A stretch of DNA of 55,922 nucleotides from Hymenobacter sp. ISL-91 (GCF_018613725.1 NZ_JAGGPS010000003.1:1-55922), one strand, 5' to 3'; shown: positions 35,545 to 46,055, counted from the stretch's first letter. Translations and numbers: made by a program. The notes: generated by a model not told the origin, from the sequence alone.

Positions 35545-36357
35545 TCAGTCGGTAATTGGGCGGCGGAGCAGCAGCAGGTAGCCCACCAGCACCGCCAGCG
35601 CAAACCAGCCCAGCGAGTACCACTCGACCGGTGTAAGCGCGGCGGCCACGTGTAGCTGCGTGTCGCCCTCAAGCAGGCGCAGTACCCGGGTGGGGGCCGC
35701 GTAGGGCACCAGGTCGATGTACTCCCAGCGCAGCAGCGTGAGGGCCGACACGATACTGGCTATACCCGCCGCCAGCGGCCCCACGAAGCCCCTGAATGCC
35801 AGCGCCAACGCGTACTGCACGCCCAGAATGCCCAGCGTGGCCACGTAGGTATGGCCTAGCATCCGCAGCACCGGCAGGAGGCTGATGCTGTGCTGCTGAA
35901 AGCCTATAGCGGGCTTCAGCCAGCCCAGCAGCACACCCGCCCCCAGCAGCAGCAGCACATACAGCGCCTGGGCCACGGCATTCAGGACCAGCAGCAGCAG
36001 CAGTTTGCTGCCAAATACGGCGCCGCGCCCCACCGGCTGGGCCAGCAGCTGCCGCCAGCCACCCCGGTTTTCCAGGTTCACCACCAGCCCGCTCAGCAGC
36101 ACTACAAACAGGGGCAGCAGCAGCACCGAAGCCGTTTGCCAGCTCATGCCCACGTACTGCGGCCAGGGGTTCTGGCCGGGTTTCACCAGCAAATGCCCTT
36201 TAAAGTAGAAGATGAGCAGGTTGAGCAGCACCGGTAACGCCCCGCCGCCCAGCGCCAGCCACAGCGCAGCGGTGCGGCGCATCTTCAGCGCATCGGCAAC
36301 CAAAGTGCGACCGAGCTGGATAAACGGGCCGGGGGCAGTGGGCAGGGCGTATTCCAT
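35545..36357 (-). CDS. ABC-2 type transporter permease
   Basis: A 270-residue inner-membrane protein with about six helices (LWLALGGGALPVLLNLLIFY, VLLLPLFVVLLSGLVV, LLLLLVLNAVAQALYVLL, SLGWFALAVLVGYLLLL). An interfacial N-terminal segment fits ABC-2 permeases of export or bacteriocin-immunity type. It lies downstream of the ATPase gene on the same strand, so the two form one exporter. A 110-bp palindrome separates them. The substrate is unknown. Confidence 0.85.
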   Translation of the reverse strand: MEYALPTAPGPFIQLGRTLVADALKMRRTAALWLALGGGALPVLLNLLIFYFKGHLLVKPGQNPWPQYVGMSWQTASVLLLPLFVVLLSGLVVNLENRGGWRQLLAQPVGRGAVFGSKLLLLLVLNAVAQALYVLLLLGAGVLLGWLKPAIGFQQHSISLLPVLRMLGHTYVATLGILGVQYALALAFRGFVGPLAAGIASIVSALTLLRWEYIDLVPYAAPTRVLRLLEGDTQLHVAAALTPVEWYSLGWFALAVLVGYLLLLRRPITD

Positions 36358-36390
36358 GAGTGATGTGATGATGTGTGAGGGAGTAAAAGA

Positions 36391-36500
36391 ACGGTCATGC
36401 TGAGCGCAGCCGAAGCATCTCTACCGCTTCGTTGAACAGTAATCAGCCGACATGATTAGCATTGCGGTAGAGATGCTTCGGCTGCGCTCAACATGACCGT
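36391..36500. repeat. Inverted repeat, family D, inside the ABC operon
   Basis: 37-base arms: ACGGTCATGCTGAGCGCAGC...TCTCTACCGC and the near complement GCGGTAGAGATGC...CATGACCGT, enclosing 36 bases that include CGTTGAACAG. It lies immediately after the ATPase stop and before the permease start, so operon mRNA would fold into a long hairpin. A partial motif (GTCATGCTGAGCG) recurs at 54199-54211. Confidence 0.8.
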
Positions 36501-37439
36501 TCATTCACTCCTTCCCGCTTCCGTGAGGTGCAGAAAAGTATCTTCCAGAGTTGGCTGCTCCTGGCGCAGCCCATAGATGGGCTGGCCAACCGATGCCAGC
36601 CCGGCGGCCAGCTCGGCGGTATGTTCGCGGCTCAGCCAGGGCAGCTGTAGGGTGCCGGAGCCGGCCACCGTGGCGCCGGCCAGCAGGTGCGGCAGCAATT
36701 GGCGGCAGGTGGCGGCGTTTTCGGTTTCGAGCACCAGCTGCGCACGACCGGTTTGCAGGCGCTGCAAGTCGGGCAGGCTGCCCTGAAACGCTAGTCGGCC
36801 CCGCTGAATTACGCCCACATGGGTTACCGTTTTCTCGATTTCGCTGATGAGGTGGCTGCTGACGAGGATGGTTTTGCCGTACTCGTGGCACAGGCTCCGC
36901 AGCAGGGCGCGCATTTCGATGATGCCAGTGGGGTCGAGGCCGTTGGTGGGCTCGTCGAGTAGCAGCAGGTCGGGGTCGGGCAGCAGGGCCAGGGCCAGCC
37001 CGAGGCGCTGGCGCATGCCGAGCGAGTACTCGCGTGCGGGCCGATGGGCATCGGCGCTGAGGCCTACCAGCGCCAGTACTTCGGCTGTACGGTGAGCCGG
37101 CACGCCCCGCAGGCGGCGGGTGGCCTCCACGTTTTCGCGGCCCGTGAGGTGGTCGTAGAGCGAGGGACTTTCGATGAGCGCGCCCACCCGGCCCAGCAGC
37201 GCCACCCGGTGGCGGGCCAGCTCGTGCCCAAACAGCCGCACCGTGCCGCTGGCAGGCCGCAGCAGCCCCAGCAGCAGGCGCATGGTGGTGCTTTTGCCGG
37301 CCCCGTTCGGCCCCAGAAACCCGTAGATGCTGCCGGCCTCCACCTGCAGGTTCAGCGCGTGCAAAACAGGCCGGGCCCCGAAACGGAAACTCAGGTCGTG
37401 GCTTTCGAGCAGCGGGGCGGCAGTAGAAACAGAGCGCAT
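36501..37439 (-). CDS. ABC transporter ATP-binding protein
   Basis: A 312-residue ATPase with Walker A GFLGPNGAGKSTTMRLLLG, Q-loop region, signature YSLGMRQRLGLALAL, Walker B LLLLDEPTNGLDP and switch-His ILVSSHLISE. The C-terminal about 85 residues are a regulatory extension typical of CcmA/NatA/BcrA-type exporters. I chose ATG 37439; a longer in-frame start lies in the promoter region. A TAGGTTTG box is 40 bases upstream. It is divergent from LytS copy 2, suggesting that this two-component pair controls the exporter. Confidence 0.93.
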   Translation of the reverse strand: MRSVSTAAPLLESHDLSFRFGARPVLHALNLQVEAGSIYGFLGPNGAGKSTTMRLLLGLLRPASGTVRLFGHELARHRVALLGRVGALIESPSLYDHLTGRENVEATRRLRGVPAHRTAEVLALVGLSADAHRPAREYSLGMRQRLGLALALLPDPDLLLLDEPTNGLDPTGIIEMRALLRSLCHEYGKTILVSSHLISEIEKTVTHVGVIQRGRLAFQGSLPDLQRLQTGRAQLVLETENAATCRQLLPHLLAGATVAGSGTLQLPWLSREHTAELAAGLASVGQPIYGLRQEQPTLEDTFLHLTEAGRSE

Positions 37440-37478
37440 GAGGGAGGAATGAAAAGGACGAAACCGAAAGAACTGCTG

Positions 37479-37486
37479 CAAACCTA
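37479..37486 (-). promoter_or_regulatory. -7 promoter element of the ABC exporter operon
   Basis: CAAACCTA reads TAGGTTTG on the minus strand, the same box as before xerC, 40 bases before the ATPase ATG. Confidence 0.55.
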
Positions 37487-37690
37487 GCGGCAGCACTATA
37501 TCTTTCTCTCACAATTCAACCAACCTTCCGTTTACACCCCGCAACCCTTTTTTCTTCTCCTCAACCCTAAAAAAATGCCACTTATTTTGGTTGGCCGGGT
37601 TGGTGCGCCGGCCCGGGGCGTTGGGGGAGCCGGTGGCGGGGTTGATTGAAGAAGGCTGGCCGGCAACCCACAGTTGCACTATTTTCGAGG

Positions 37691-38968
37691 ATGGAAGTTC
37701 TGCCCCCGCCTGCTCCCGCCGCTCCTGCTTCGCTCCGGCCGCCGCGCTGGCGTAGCTGGCGGGTGCGGTTACGCGAATGGCTGCGGCCCACCGAGTGGTC
37801 GGTCCACGACCCGGAGGCCACCCGGGTACCGCGCTGGGTGCATATTCTGCTGTGGCTGTGGCTACTGACGATTGACGGGCTGAAGCTCAGCAACATCCTT
37901 TCGAAGCTGCCGCAGTTTCCGCTCACGGCAGCCGAGTGGGCGCCTTTGCTGCCGCAGCTGGGCCGCCTGCTACTCGAAGACTTAGGCGCCGCCCTGCTGT
38001 TTTACCTGACCTGGCGCTGGCTGATACCCTCCACGCTGGGCCGCGGCCGGGTGGTGCAGTACATCCCGATGGCCGCCCTGCTGCTGCTGCCCTACCTGGG
38101 CCTGAACGGCTGGCTGATGCCCCAGCTTTTCCCATCCGGAGTGCATGTATCAACCCAGGAAGTACCCCCGTCACCCAGCAAACAGGGCAACTCAACCACG
38201 CTAAAAATCGACGTTACGAAGCTCAAGAAGCCCACGCCACCCGATATGGTTATGCGCTTGTTTGCGGCAGCTATACTGGGCTCGTTCATCATCGGCAGCG
38301 CCTCAGCCATGCGCATCACCGACGACTACCTGCGCGGGCAGCGCAACCGCCGCGAACTGGAGCGCCAGCAACTGCTCACCGAACTGGCCATGCTCAAAAC
38401 CCAGATCAACCCGCACTTCCTGTTCAACACGCTCAACAACATCTACTCGCTCACGAGCCGCAAATCGGACAAAGCACCGGAGGCAGTGCTGCGGCTGGCC
38501 GAAATTATGCGCTACCTGCTCTACGAGAGCAGCACCGACACCGTGCCGCTGAGCCGCGAACTGGCCCACCTGCGCAGCTTTCTGGATTTGCAGCGACTGC
38601 GGCTGCCAGCCTCGGCCCAGGAGGCGATAGTGCTGGAAGTAGCTGGCACCAACCCCGACTGTGTACACCCCATTGCGCCGCTGCTGCTGCTGCCGCTGGT
38701 CGAAAACGCCTTCAAGCACGGCGACCTGACGGCCCGCCCCGTGGCCGTGCACATTGCCCTGCACCTGGCCGCCGATGGCCTCCTGCGCTTCTCGGTGCTC
38801 AACTACGTAACCCCCGCCGATGCCGAGCGCCCCCTGCCCCGGCAGCCCGGCGGGGTGGGCCTGGCCAACCTGCAGCGCCGCCTGGAGCTGCTGTATCCGC
38901 ACCGCCATACCCTCGATGTGCAAACCACCCCGGAGCAGCACCGCGTTACCTTAGTGCTGCTGCCGTAG
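37691..38968 (+). CDS. LytS-family sensor histidine kinase, copy 2
   Basis: A 425-residue PF06580-class kinase. A cytoplasmic Pro/Arg-rich N-terminal section (about 55 residues) precedes four membrane helices. The H-box is INPHFLFNTLNNIYSL (His242), with N-box LLPLVENAFKHGDL and G-box GGVGLANLQRRLELLY. I chose ATG 37691; the longer start at 37646 is TTG. The regulator gene follows after 51 bases. Some DNA stretches are identical to copy 1, including 47 bases around the N-box. Confidence 0.92.
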   Translation: MEVLPPPAPAAPASLRPPRWRSWRVRLREWLRPTEWSVHDPEATRVPRWVHILLWLWLLTIDGLKLSNILSKLPQFPLTAAEWAPLLPQLGRLLLEDLGAALLFYLTWRWLIPSTLGRGRVVQYIPMAALLLLPYLGLNGWLMPQLFPSGVHVSTQEVPPSPSKQGNSTTLKIDVTKLKKPTPPDMVMRLFAAAILGSFIIGSASAMRITDDYLRGQRNRRELERQQLLTELAMLKTQINPHFLFNTLNNIYSLTSRKSDKAPEAVLRLAEIMRYLLYESSTDTVPLSRELAHLRSFLDLQRLRLPASAQEAIVLEVAGTNPDCVHPIAPLLLLPLVENAFKHGDLTARPVAVHIALHLAADGLLRFSVLNYVTPADAERPLPRQPGGVGLANLQRRLELLYPHRHTLDVQTTPEQHRVTLVLLP

Positions 38969-39019
38969 CAGAAAGCAGTAGCAGCAGAACCACCCCTTCA
39001 CCGATTCGCGCCTTCACCT

Positions 39020-39769
39020 ATGACCTGCGTAATACTTGATGATGAGCCCCTGGCCCTCGACCTGCTGGCCGACTACTGCGCTCAGGTGCCGGGGCTGGAG
39101 CTGGTGGGGCAGTTTGATGACGCGCTGGCGGCCCTGGCGTTTCTGCAGGACAACCCCGCGGATGTCGTGTTTCTTGACATTCATATGCCCCGACTAACGG
39201 GCGTGCAGCTGGCCCAGCTGCTGCCCCAGCCCGGCCCGCGCATTGTGTTCACCACCGCCTACGACCAGTACGCGGTACGCAGCTACGAGCTCAGCGCGGC
39301 CGATTACCTGCTCAAGCCCATTGCCTTCGAGCGGTTTGTGCAGGCCGTGCAGCGGGTACGCCAGCAGCTGACGGCCACCGCGCCCGCCACCACACCACCT
39401 GCCCCCGCCGCACCCGAAGCGGCCTCTGCCCCCGCTGCGGCAACACCCGACGATGCTATGTTCGTGAAAAACGAGCACCGTCTGCAGCGCGTGGCCTTCG
39501 ATGATTTGCTCTACATCGAGGGCATGAAGGAGTACCTGATGCTCTATACTACCACTGGCAAGGTGCTCACGCTACAGTCGTTTCGGCGGCTGGAGGAAGT
39601 GCTGCCGCCCGAGCGGTTTGCCCGCATCCACAAGTCGTTTCTGGTGGCCCTGAGTCGCATCGAGCACGTCGAGCGGGGCAAAGTGCAGGTAGCGGGCCGC
39701 CTGCTGCCCATCGGCGACACCTACCGCGAATCCTTTAACGCCCTCATCAAGGCCTATAATCAGTTGTAA
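39020..39769 (+). CDS. LytTR-family response regulator, copy 2
   Basis: A 249-residue regulator: receiver with CVILDDEPLALD, phospho-acceptor Asp53 in VVFLDIHMPRLTG and Lys in DYLLKPIAFERF, a Pro/Ala linker of about 25 residues, and a LytTR domain (YIEGMKEYLMLY, RFARIHKSFLVAL, LPIGDTYRESF). Cognate to the kinase just upstream, and a likely controller of the divergent ABC exporter genes. The gene ends 10 bases before a bidirectional hairpin. Confidence 0.95.
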   Translation: MTCVILDDEPLALDLLADYCAQVPGLELVGQFDDALAALAFLQDNPADVVFLDIHMPRLTGVQLAQLLPQPGPRIVFTTAYDQYAVRSYELSAADYLLKPIAFERFVQAVQRVRQQLTATAPATTPPAPAAPEAASAPAAATPDDAMFVKNEHRLQRVAFDDLLYIEGMKEYLMLYTTTGKVLTLQSFRRLEEVLPPERFARIHKSFLVALSRIEHVERGKVQVAGRLLPIGDTYRESFNALIKAYNQL

Positions 39770-39779
39770 AATAGGTTAA

Positions 39780-39844
39780 AGAGAAAAGGCAAAAGCCGTT
39801 GAACGTTGCCACTTGGCTCGTTCAATGGCTTTTGCCTTTTCTCT
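39780..39844. terminator. Bidirectional terminator between lytTR and wrbA
   Basis: 26-base arms with one mismatch (AGAGAAAAGGCAAAAGCCG... and ...GGCTTTTGCCTTTTCTCT) and a 13-base loop. The arm contains AAAGCCGTTGAACG, also found in the 23182-23222 terminator. Confidence 0.88.
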
Positions 39845-39851
39845 TTAACTC

Positions 39852-40463
39852 TTACGAAGCCAGCTTCTTGGCTATTTCGGCCGAGTGGCGGCCCTGGAAA
39901 CGGGCACCTTCCAACTCGTTGGCGCTGGGTTGCCGCTCGCCCTGGCCACCGGCTACGGTGCTGGCACCGTAGGGTGTGCCGCCCGTTACTTCGTGGTGGC
40001 CCATCTGGCCCTGCCAGGCGTAGGGCAGGCCCACTATCACCATGCCGTGGTGCATCAACTCGGTTTGTAGGGCCCGCAGGGTAGTTTCCTGGCCGCCGTG
40101 CTGAGTGGCCGTGCTCACGAAGCCCCCTCCCACTTTACCTACCAACTTACCCTCGGCCCATAAGGCGCCGGTGCTGTCGAGGTAGGCCTGAATCTGGCCG
40201 CACACGTTGCCGTAGCGCGTGGGGGTGCCGATGATGATGGCATCGTACTGCTCCAACTCTTGGGGCGTGGCTACCGGAATATGGCCGAACGCCTTCTGGG
40301 CCTCGGTGGCCCCGATTTTGTCGAGCAGATCTTTGGGCAGTGTTTCGGGCACGCGCTTAATTACAACTTCATTGCCCTCAACTTCGCGGGCGCCTTCGGC
40401 TACTGCCTCGGCCAGCTTATATACATGGCCATAAGTGGAATAGAACAGAATCAGGGTTTTCAT
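39852..40463 (-). CDS. wrbA: NAD(P)H:quinone oxidoreductase, WrbA type
   Basis: A 203-residue flavodoxin-fold FMN enzyme that reduces quinones by two electrons and limits redox stress. It begins [20 protein letters not shown] (FMN phosphate loop), followed by [35 protein letters not shown] and GLPYAWQGQ. Length is typical. I chose ATG 40463. A 14-bp perfect palindrome lies 58 bases upstream and may be its operator. Confidence 0.95.
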   Translation of the reverse strand: MKTLILFYSTYGHVYKLAEAVAEGAREVEGNEVVIKRVPETLPKDLLDKIGATEAQKAFGHIPVATPQELEQYDAIIIGTPTRYGNVCGQIQAYLDSTGALWAEGKLVGKVGGGFVSTATQHGGQETTLRALQTELMHHGMVIVGLPYAWQGQMGHHEVTGGTPYGASTVAGGQGERQPSANELEGARFQGRHSAEIAKKLAS

Positions 40464-40520
40464 GGGCAGGGGGGAATGAAGGGTATGAAGACGAAAAATC
40501 CGGTTGGCAGCCAACAATTC

Positions 40521-40534
40521 AATGTATATACATT
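40521..40534. promoter_or_regulatory. Palindrome upstream of wrbA, possible operator
   Basis: AATGTATATACATT is a perfect 14-bp palindrome 58 bases before the wrbA ATG. A smaller one, GTTGGCAGCCAAC, is at 40504-40516. Quinone-reductase genes are often under MarR/HxlR repressors that bind such sites; the link is inferred. The rest of 40464-40770 shows no gene I can support. Confidence 0.45.
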
Positions 40535-40770
40535 CAATTAAACAAAAGGTTGTGCTGCCCTTGCTGTTGGTTAAACTATATGAAGACGAAAGACTTACCT
40601 TACAGGTTCGGAAATAGTCCGGCGGCTATGCAACCTTCGCCGGGCAGTTTGTCCTCTTATGGGCACTTAGCCGGCCGCTAGCCGGAATCTGTTTCCCCTC
40701 TATTATCTTACCTGCGTATGCAGCACGCCTTCTACTCCGGAACCGGCCTCCGCACTGGCCGGCAAGCCCA

Positions 40771-41454
40771 ATGAGCGCCCTGTCGGCAGCCCTGAGTGGG
40801 GTCGGCAGCCTGCGTAGCCTGCTGCCGGGAGCCCATGCCGCTACCGGGTCGGCGGCGGCTACGGCCCCCACGGCCGGCCGCACCCTCACGCCGCCCGCCC
40901 AGCTCTCCGATGGCGAGCTGCTTGACGGCTGTCTGGCCGGCAGCCGCCTCATGCAGAAATACCTGTATGAGCGGTTTGCGGGCCGTATGATGGCCGTGTG
41001 CCTGCGTTATGCCCAAACTACCTTCGAGGCAGAAGATGTATTGCAGGAAGGATTTCTGACCGTGTTTAAGAACCTGGCCAGCTTCCGCCGCGAATGCCCG
41101 CTGGAATTCTGGATTCGGCGTATCATGGTGAATGCGGCCCTGCGTCAGCACCGCCGCAACGCCCCGCTGGTAGCGGTAAGCGACGGGGGCGACTACCCGC
41201 AGGATCTGGCCGGCGAGGAGTTTACCCTTTCCAACTACAACTTCGAAGAGCTGCTCGGCATGGTTCAGGATCTGGCCCCGCGCTACCAGATGGTATTCAA
41301 CCTGTTTGCCATTGAAGGCTACGGGCACAAGGAAATCGGGGAGCTACTGGGCATCTCCGAGGGTACCAGCAAGTCGCAGTACTCGCGGGCCCGCGCCATT
41401 CTGAAAAACAAAATAGAGCGCCTCGACGCGCAACGTCCTCATGGCTTCCGCTAA
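40771..41454 (+). CDS. ECF-type RNA polymerase sigma factor
   Basis: A 227-residue sigma-70-family protein. An N-terminal extension of about 55 residues rich in Ala/Ser/Thr precedes region 2 (KYLYERFAGRMMAVCLRYAQ, EAEDVLQEGFLTVFKNL, EFWIRRIMVNAALRQ) and region 4 (FAIEGYGHKEIGELLGISEG, TSKSQYSRARAILKNKI). The next gene starts inside it, overlapping the last 14 bases, which indicates translational coupling to its likely regulator. Confidence 0.93.
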   Translation: MSALSAALSGVGSLRSLLPGAHAATGSAAATAPTAGRTLTPPAQLSDGELLDGCLAGSRLMQKYLYERFAGRMMAVCLRYAQTTFEAEDVLQEGFLTVFKNLASFRRECPLEFWIRRIMVNAALRQHRRNAPLVAVSDGGDYPQDLAGEEFTLSNYNFEELLGMVQDLAPRYQMVFNLFAIEGYGHKEIGELLGISEGTSKSQYSRARAILKNKIERLDAQRPHGFR

Positions 41455-43033
41455 ACCTCCCTTTGACAACCACCAGCCCGAGCGCCCAAGCGGCGACCTG
41501 GAGCACCTTTTCCGGCAGAAGCTGGCCGAGGCGGAGGTACGCCCGCGGGCCAATTTCTGGGATCAGCTCGACCACGAGCTGGTAGCGCAGCAGCACGCCG
41601 ACATGCTGCGCCAGAACGCCATGTACCGTCAGCGGGCCGCCGTATACCGCTGGGCCGCCGCCGCCTGCCTGGTGCTGGCGTTGGGCGTGGCTAGCTGGGC
41701 CTACCTGGCCCAGTTGGGCCGGCCAGACAGCCCCGTGCTGGCCACCGCCACCGGACCCACCGAATTATCATCCTCATCGTTGTCGTCGTTGGGCCTGACG
41801 CTGCCCGAAGACCCTCGCGGCCGCTACGACTACCCTGCCGGACCAGCCGCCGACTTGGCTGCTGCCCTTGCCGCCGCGGAGGCCGCGCAACTGGCCGGAG
41901 CCTATGGGCCGGGCCGCGCTCCGAGCACCGGAAACGGACTGGCTGCCAGCTACAGCAGCCAAAACGAGCGGACTGCTACCCTGGCAGCCAACGCCAACAC
42001 TTTCCGGGGAGCCTACGCCGCAGTGGCCCTGCCGGGCTGGAGCCAGGGCGTGGCCGCTGCCTGGGGCCAGCCCGGCAACCTCGCCGTGTCGTTCGACGAT
42101 TTGAACCTGCGCGACGAACTGGGCCTGGGCCGCCCTGGCCAGCGCCGGCAGCTGCTCCCGGCCGAGGTACCGCCTATATCGGTGGCGAAAGCCACGTTTA
42201 CGCCCGAGCCCGAGCCTAAAGCCACCGGCAAGCTCTGGAAGCGTCTGCGCGTGGGCGGCGGCTACGCCCTGAGCGTGTTCAATCCTAATATCAACTTCTC
42301 GCGAGCCGATGGCCGTACGCAGGCCGACCCCGTAACGAGCGCCCTACGCAGCTACTACCAGGAGGACGCCGAGCAGGAGTACCGCCGCAACCTACGTTCG
42401 GGCCCCAGCCAGCGCGTTGCCCTCACAGCCTCTTACCGGCTTAGCCCCCGCTGGACGGTATCAACCGGAGCCGAGTGGGCCGAAAGCCGGGCTTCCTCCG
42501 CTACGTCGTTTGGCTTTTTGGATGGCAAGCAGGTGGGCAGCGAGGCACCCGATATTTTCACCCAGCAGACCTACCGCAACGCCGGGTCCGGTTTTACGAC
42601 CGGCAGCACGGGCGCTTCGGCCCGGCCTACCTCGTACCGCTACCGCACGGCGGCTGTACCGGTAAGCCTAACCTATGGCTCGCAGAAGGCCGGCCTTTCG
42701 CTTTATGCCAAAGCCGGTGCGGTGGTCAGCCTGTTGCTCAACAGCCGCTCGGAGCTGGAGGGCTCGCCCGATGCTACCCGCAGCTACGATATCCGCTCGT
42801 CGGAGTCGCCCTACCGGACGCTATTTGCCTCGGGCCGCCTCGGCGGGGGCGTGCGTTACCAGCCAGCGCTTTCAACCTGGAACGTAACGGTAGGCCCCAG
42901 CGCCGAGGTGTTTATCACGCCGCTCAATGCCAACCCCAGCCAGCGCGCCGTGCAGCAAACCCGCCCCTACAGCGTGGGAGTAGAAGCCACGGTAGAGTTC
43001 GGCAGCACCAAGGTGATGTCGGTGGTGCAGTAA
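41441..43033 (+). CDS. Membrane-anchored protein with predicted anti-sigma-like N terminus and C-terminal beta-barrel
   Basis: A 530-residue protein with an unusual layout. Residues 1-66 are hydrophilic and helical (DLEHLFRQKLAEAEVRPRAN), like the cytoplasmic start of Bacteroidota anti-sigma proteins. One membrane helix follows (YRWAAAACLVLALGVASWAY, about 69-88). Then come about 170 residues of Ala/Gly/Pro-rich linker and a beta-rich C-terminal half (about 260-530; LRVGGGYALSVFNPN, RVALTASYRLSPRWTV, VPVSLTYGSQKAGLSLY, YSVGVEATVEFGS) resembling an outer-membrane barrel. No signal peptide cleavage is expected. Overlap with the sigma gene suggests it holds that sigma factor. The function is inferred. 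Confidence 0.75.
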   Translation: MASAKPPFDNHQPERPSGDLEHLFRQKLAEAEVRPRANFWDQLDHELVAQQHADMLRQNAMYRQRAAVYRWAAAACLVLALGVASWAYLAQLGRPDSPVLATATGPTELSSSSLSSLGLTLPEDPRGRYDYPAGPAADLAAALAAAEAAQLAGAYGPGRAPSTGNGLAASYSSQNERTATLAANANTFRGAYAAVALPGWSQGVAAAWGQPGNLAVSFDDLNLRDELGLGRPGQRRQLLPAEVPPISVAKATFTPEPEPKATGKLWKRLRVGGGYALSVFNPNINFSRADGRTQADPVTSALRSYYQEDAEQEYRRNLRSGPSQRVALTASYRLSPRWTVSTGAEWAESRASSATSFGFLDGKQVGSEAPDIFTQQTYRNAGSGFTTGSTGASARPTSYRYRTAAVPVSLTYGSQKAGLSLYAKAGAVVSLLLNSRSELEGSPDATRSYDIRSSESPYRTLFASGRLGGGVRYQPALSTWNVTVGPSAEVFITPLNANPSQRAVQQTRPYSVGVEATVEFGSTKVMSVVQ

Positions 43034-43213
43034 ATTTTCGAGTGGCAAGGAATTGGATAGGAGATAGGCAGATAGAACATTAGGCAGAGTGAAGAATCGA
43101 GGGTAGCTTCGTAGGCAAGCCGCAACTACCGGCCTGCCGCACAGGGTTCTTCGCGCCGCTTATCGTTCTGCCCTTCTGCCGGCCGCTACCTGCCACTCAG
43201 CACGAAATCCACC

Positions 43214-43582
43214 ATGAATCGTTTTATCCTTCTTCTGACGACAATCGGTCTGGCCCTGAGCGTGGCGGGCTGCTCGGTTACCTCCGACGATGTGTCGCCC
43301 TTTGACAATTGCCCCGGTAATTTCTCGCTCACCCTCATCGAGCAGCTCAAGCAGAAACCCAAGCAAACCCCGGCCGCCGAAGTAACCCAGTACACCTACC
43401 AGGGCCGCACGGTGTATCTGGTAACCGGCGGCAGCCCGGCTGCCTACGCCTACCTGTTCGATAACTGCGGCAACGTGGTGTGCGCCGCGGCCGGTGGCCC
43501 CAGCGGCAAGGGCGACGGTGCCTGCTCCGATTTTGCTACCACGGCCACCAACCCCACGCTCATCTGGCGCGACCCGCGGTAG
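43214..43582 (+). CDS. Small lipoprotein with conserved cysteines
   Basis: A 122-residue lipoprotein: MNRFILLLTTIGLALSVAGC gives lipidated Cys20. The mature part has four more cysteines (DNCPGN, DNCGNVVC, GACSDF), probably two disulfides, and the stretch VTQYTYQGRTVYLVTGG. It resembles a DUF6970-like small secreted domain, but I do not recognise a function. A terminator hairpin follows. Confidence 0.75.
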   Translation: MNRFILLLTTIGLALSVAGCSVTSDDVSPFDNCPGNFSLTLIEQLKQKPKQTPAAEVTQYTYQGRTVYLVTGGSPAAYAYLFDNCGNVVCAAAGGPSGKGDGACSDFATTATNPTLIWRDPR

Positions 43583-43614
43583 AACCTCGTTTTTCATTGT
43601 TGGTTTTTCGCTTA

Positions 43615-43647
43615 AAAGCCCGCTTTCTCCACCAGGAAGCGGGCTTT
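43615..43647 (+). terminator. Terminator of the small lipoprotein gene
   Basis: Perfect 11-bp stem (AAAGCCCGCTT/AAGCGGGCTTT) with an 11-base loop. The right arm ends in TTT. Confidence 0.8.
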
Positions 43648-43775
43648 CGGTTTCCTTGCACGGCACTGCGCCCTCTGCGTAAACCTCTGCGCGTCTCTGC
43701 GAGAAATGCTATTTGGTCATCACCCGAACCAACGCCCCCGAATTGCAGTTATCAGAGGCTACCTAACTTGCCTGC

Positions 43776-45812
<2,037 letters not shown>

Positions 45813-45827
45813 GTCGTATCTTCAAGT

Positions 45828-46055
45828 ATGGAACCCAAGCAGCCGCTCGTCCAATTCAATCCTGCCATCCGGTTTGGCAAGCCGTGCATCGTAGGCACCC
45901 GCATTGCCGTGCAGGATATTTTATCCTGGCTGGCCTCCGGAATGAGCTTTGCGGAAATCGAGGAAGACTTTCCGGAGTTGACTCAGGTACATATCCGGGC
46001 GGCGCTGGCTTTCGCGGCTGATATCGAGCGGCGCACCCGGCAGGTGGCGGCATGA
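45828..46055 (+). CDS. DUF433 protein, antitoxin-like
   Basis: A 75-residue winged-helix-like DUF433 protein: IRFGKPCIVGTRIAVQDILS, WLASGMSFAEIEEDFPELT, HIRAALAFAADIERR. DUF433 genes commonly precede DUF5615 PIN-like toxins, and here its stop overlaps the next start codon (ATGA), a coupled arrangement. The toxin gene is broken, so this is an orphaned antitoxin. It lies 15 bases after uvrB. Confidence 0.88.
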   Translation: MEPKQPLVQFNPAIRFGKPCIVGTRIAVQDILSWLASGMSFAEIEEDFPELTQVHIRAALAFAADIERRTRQVAA

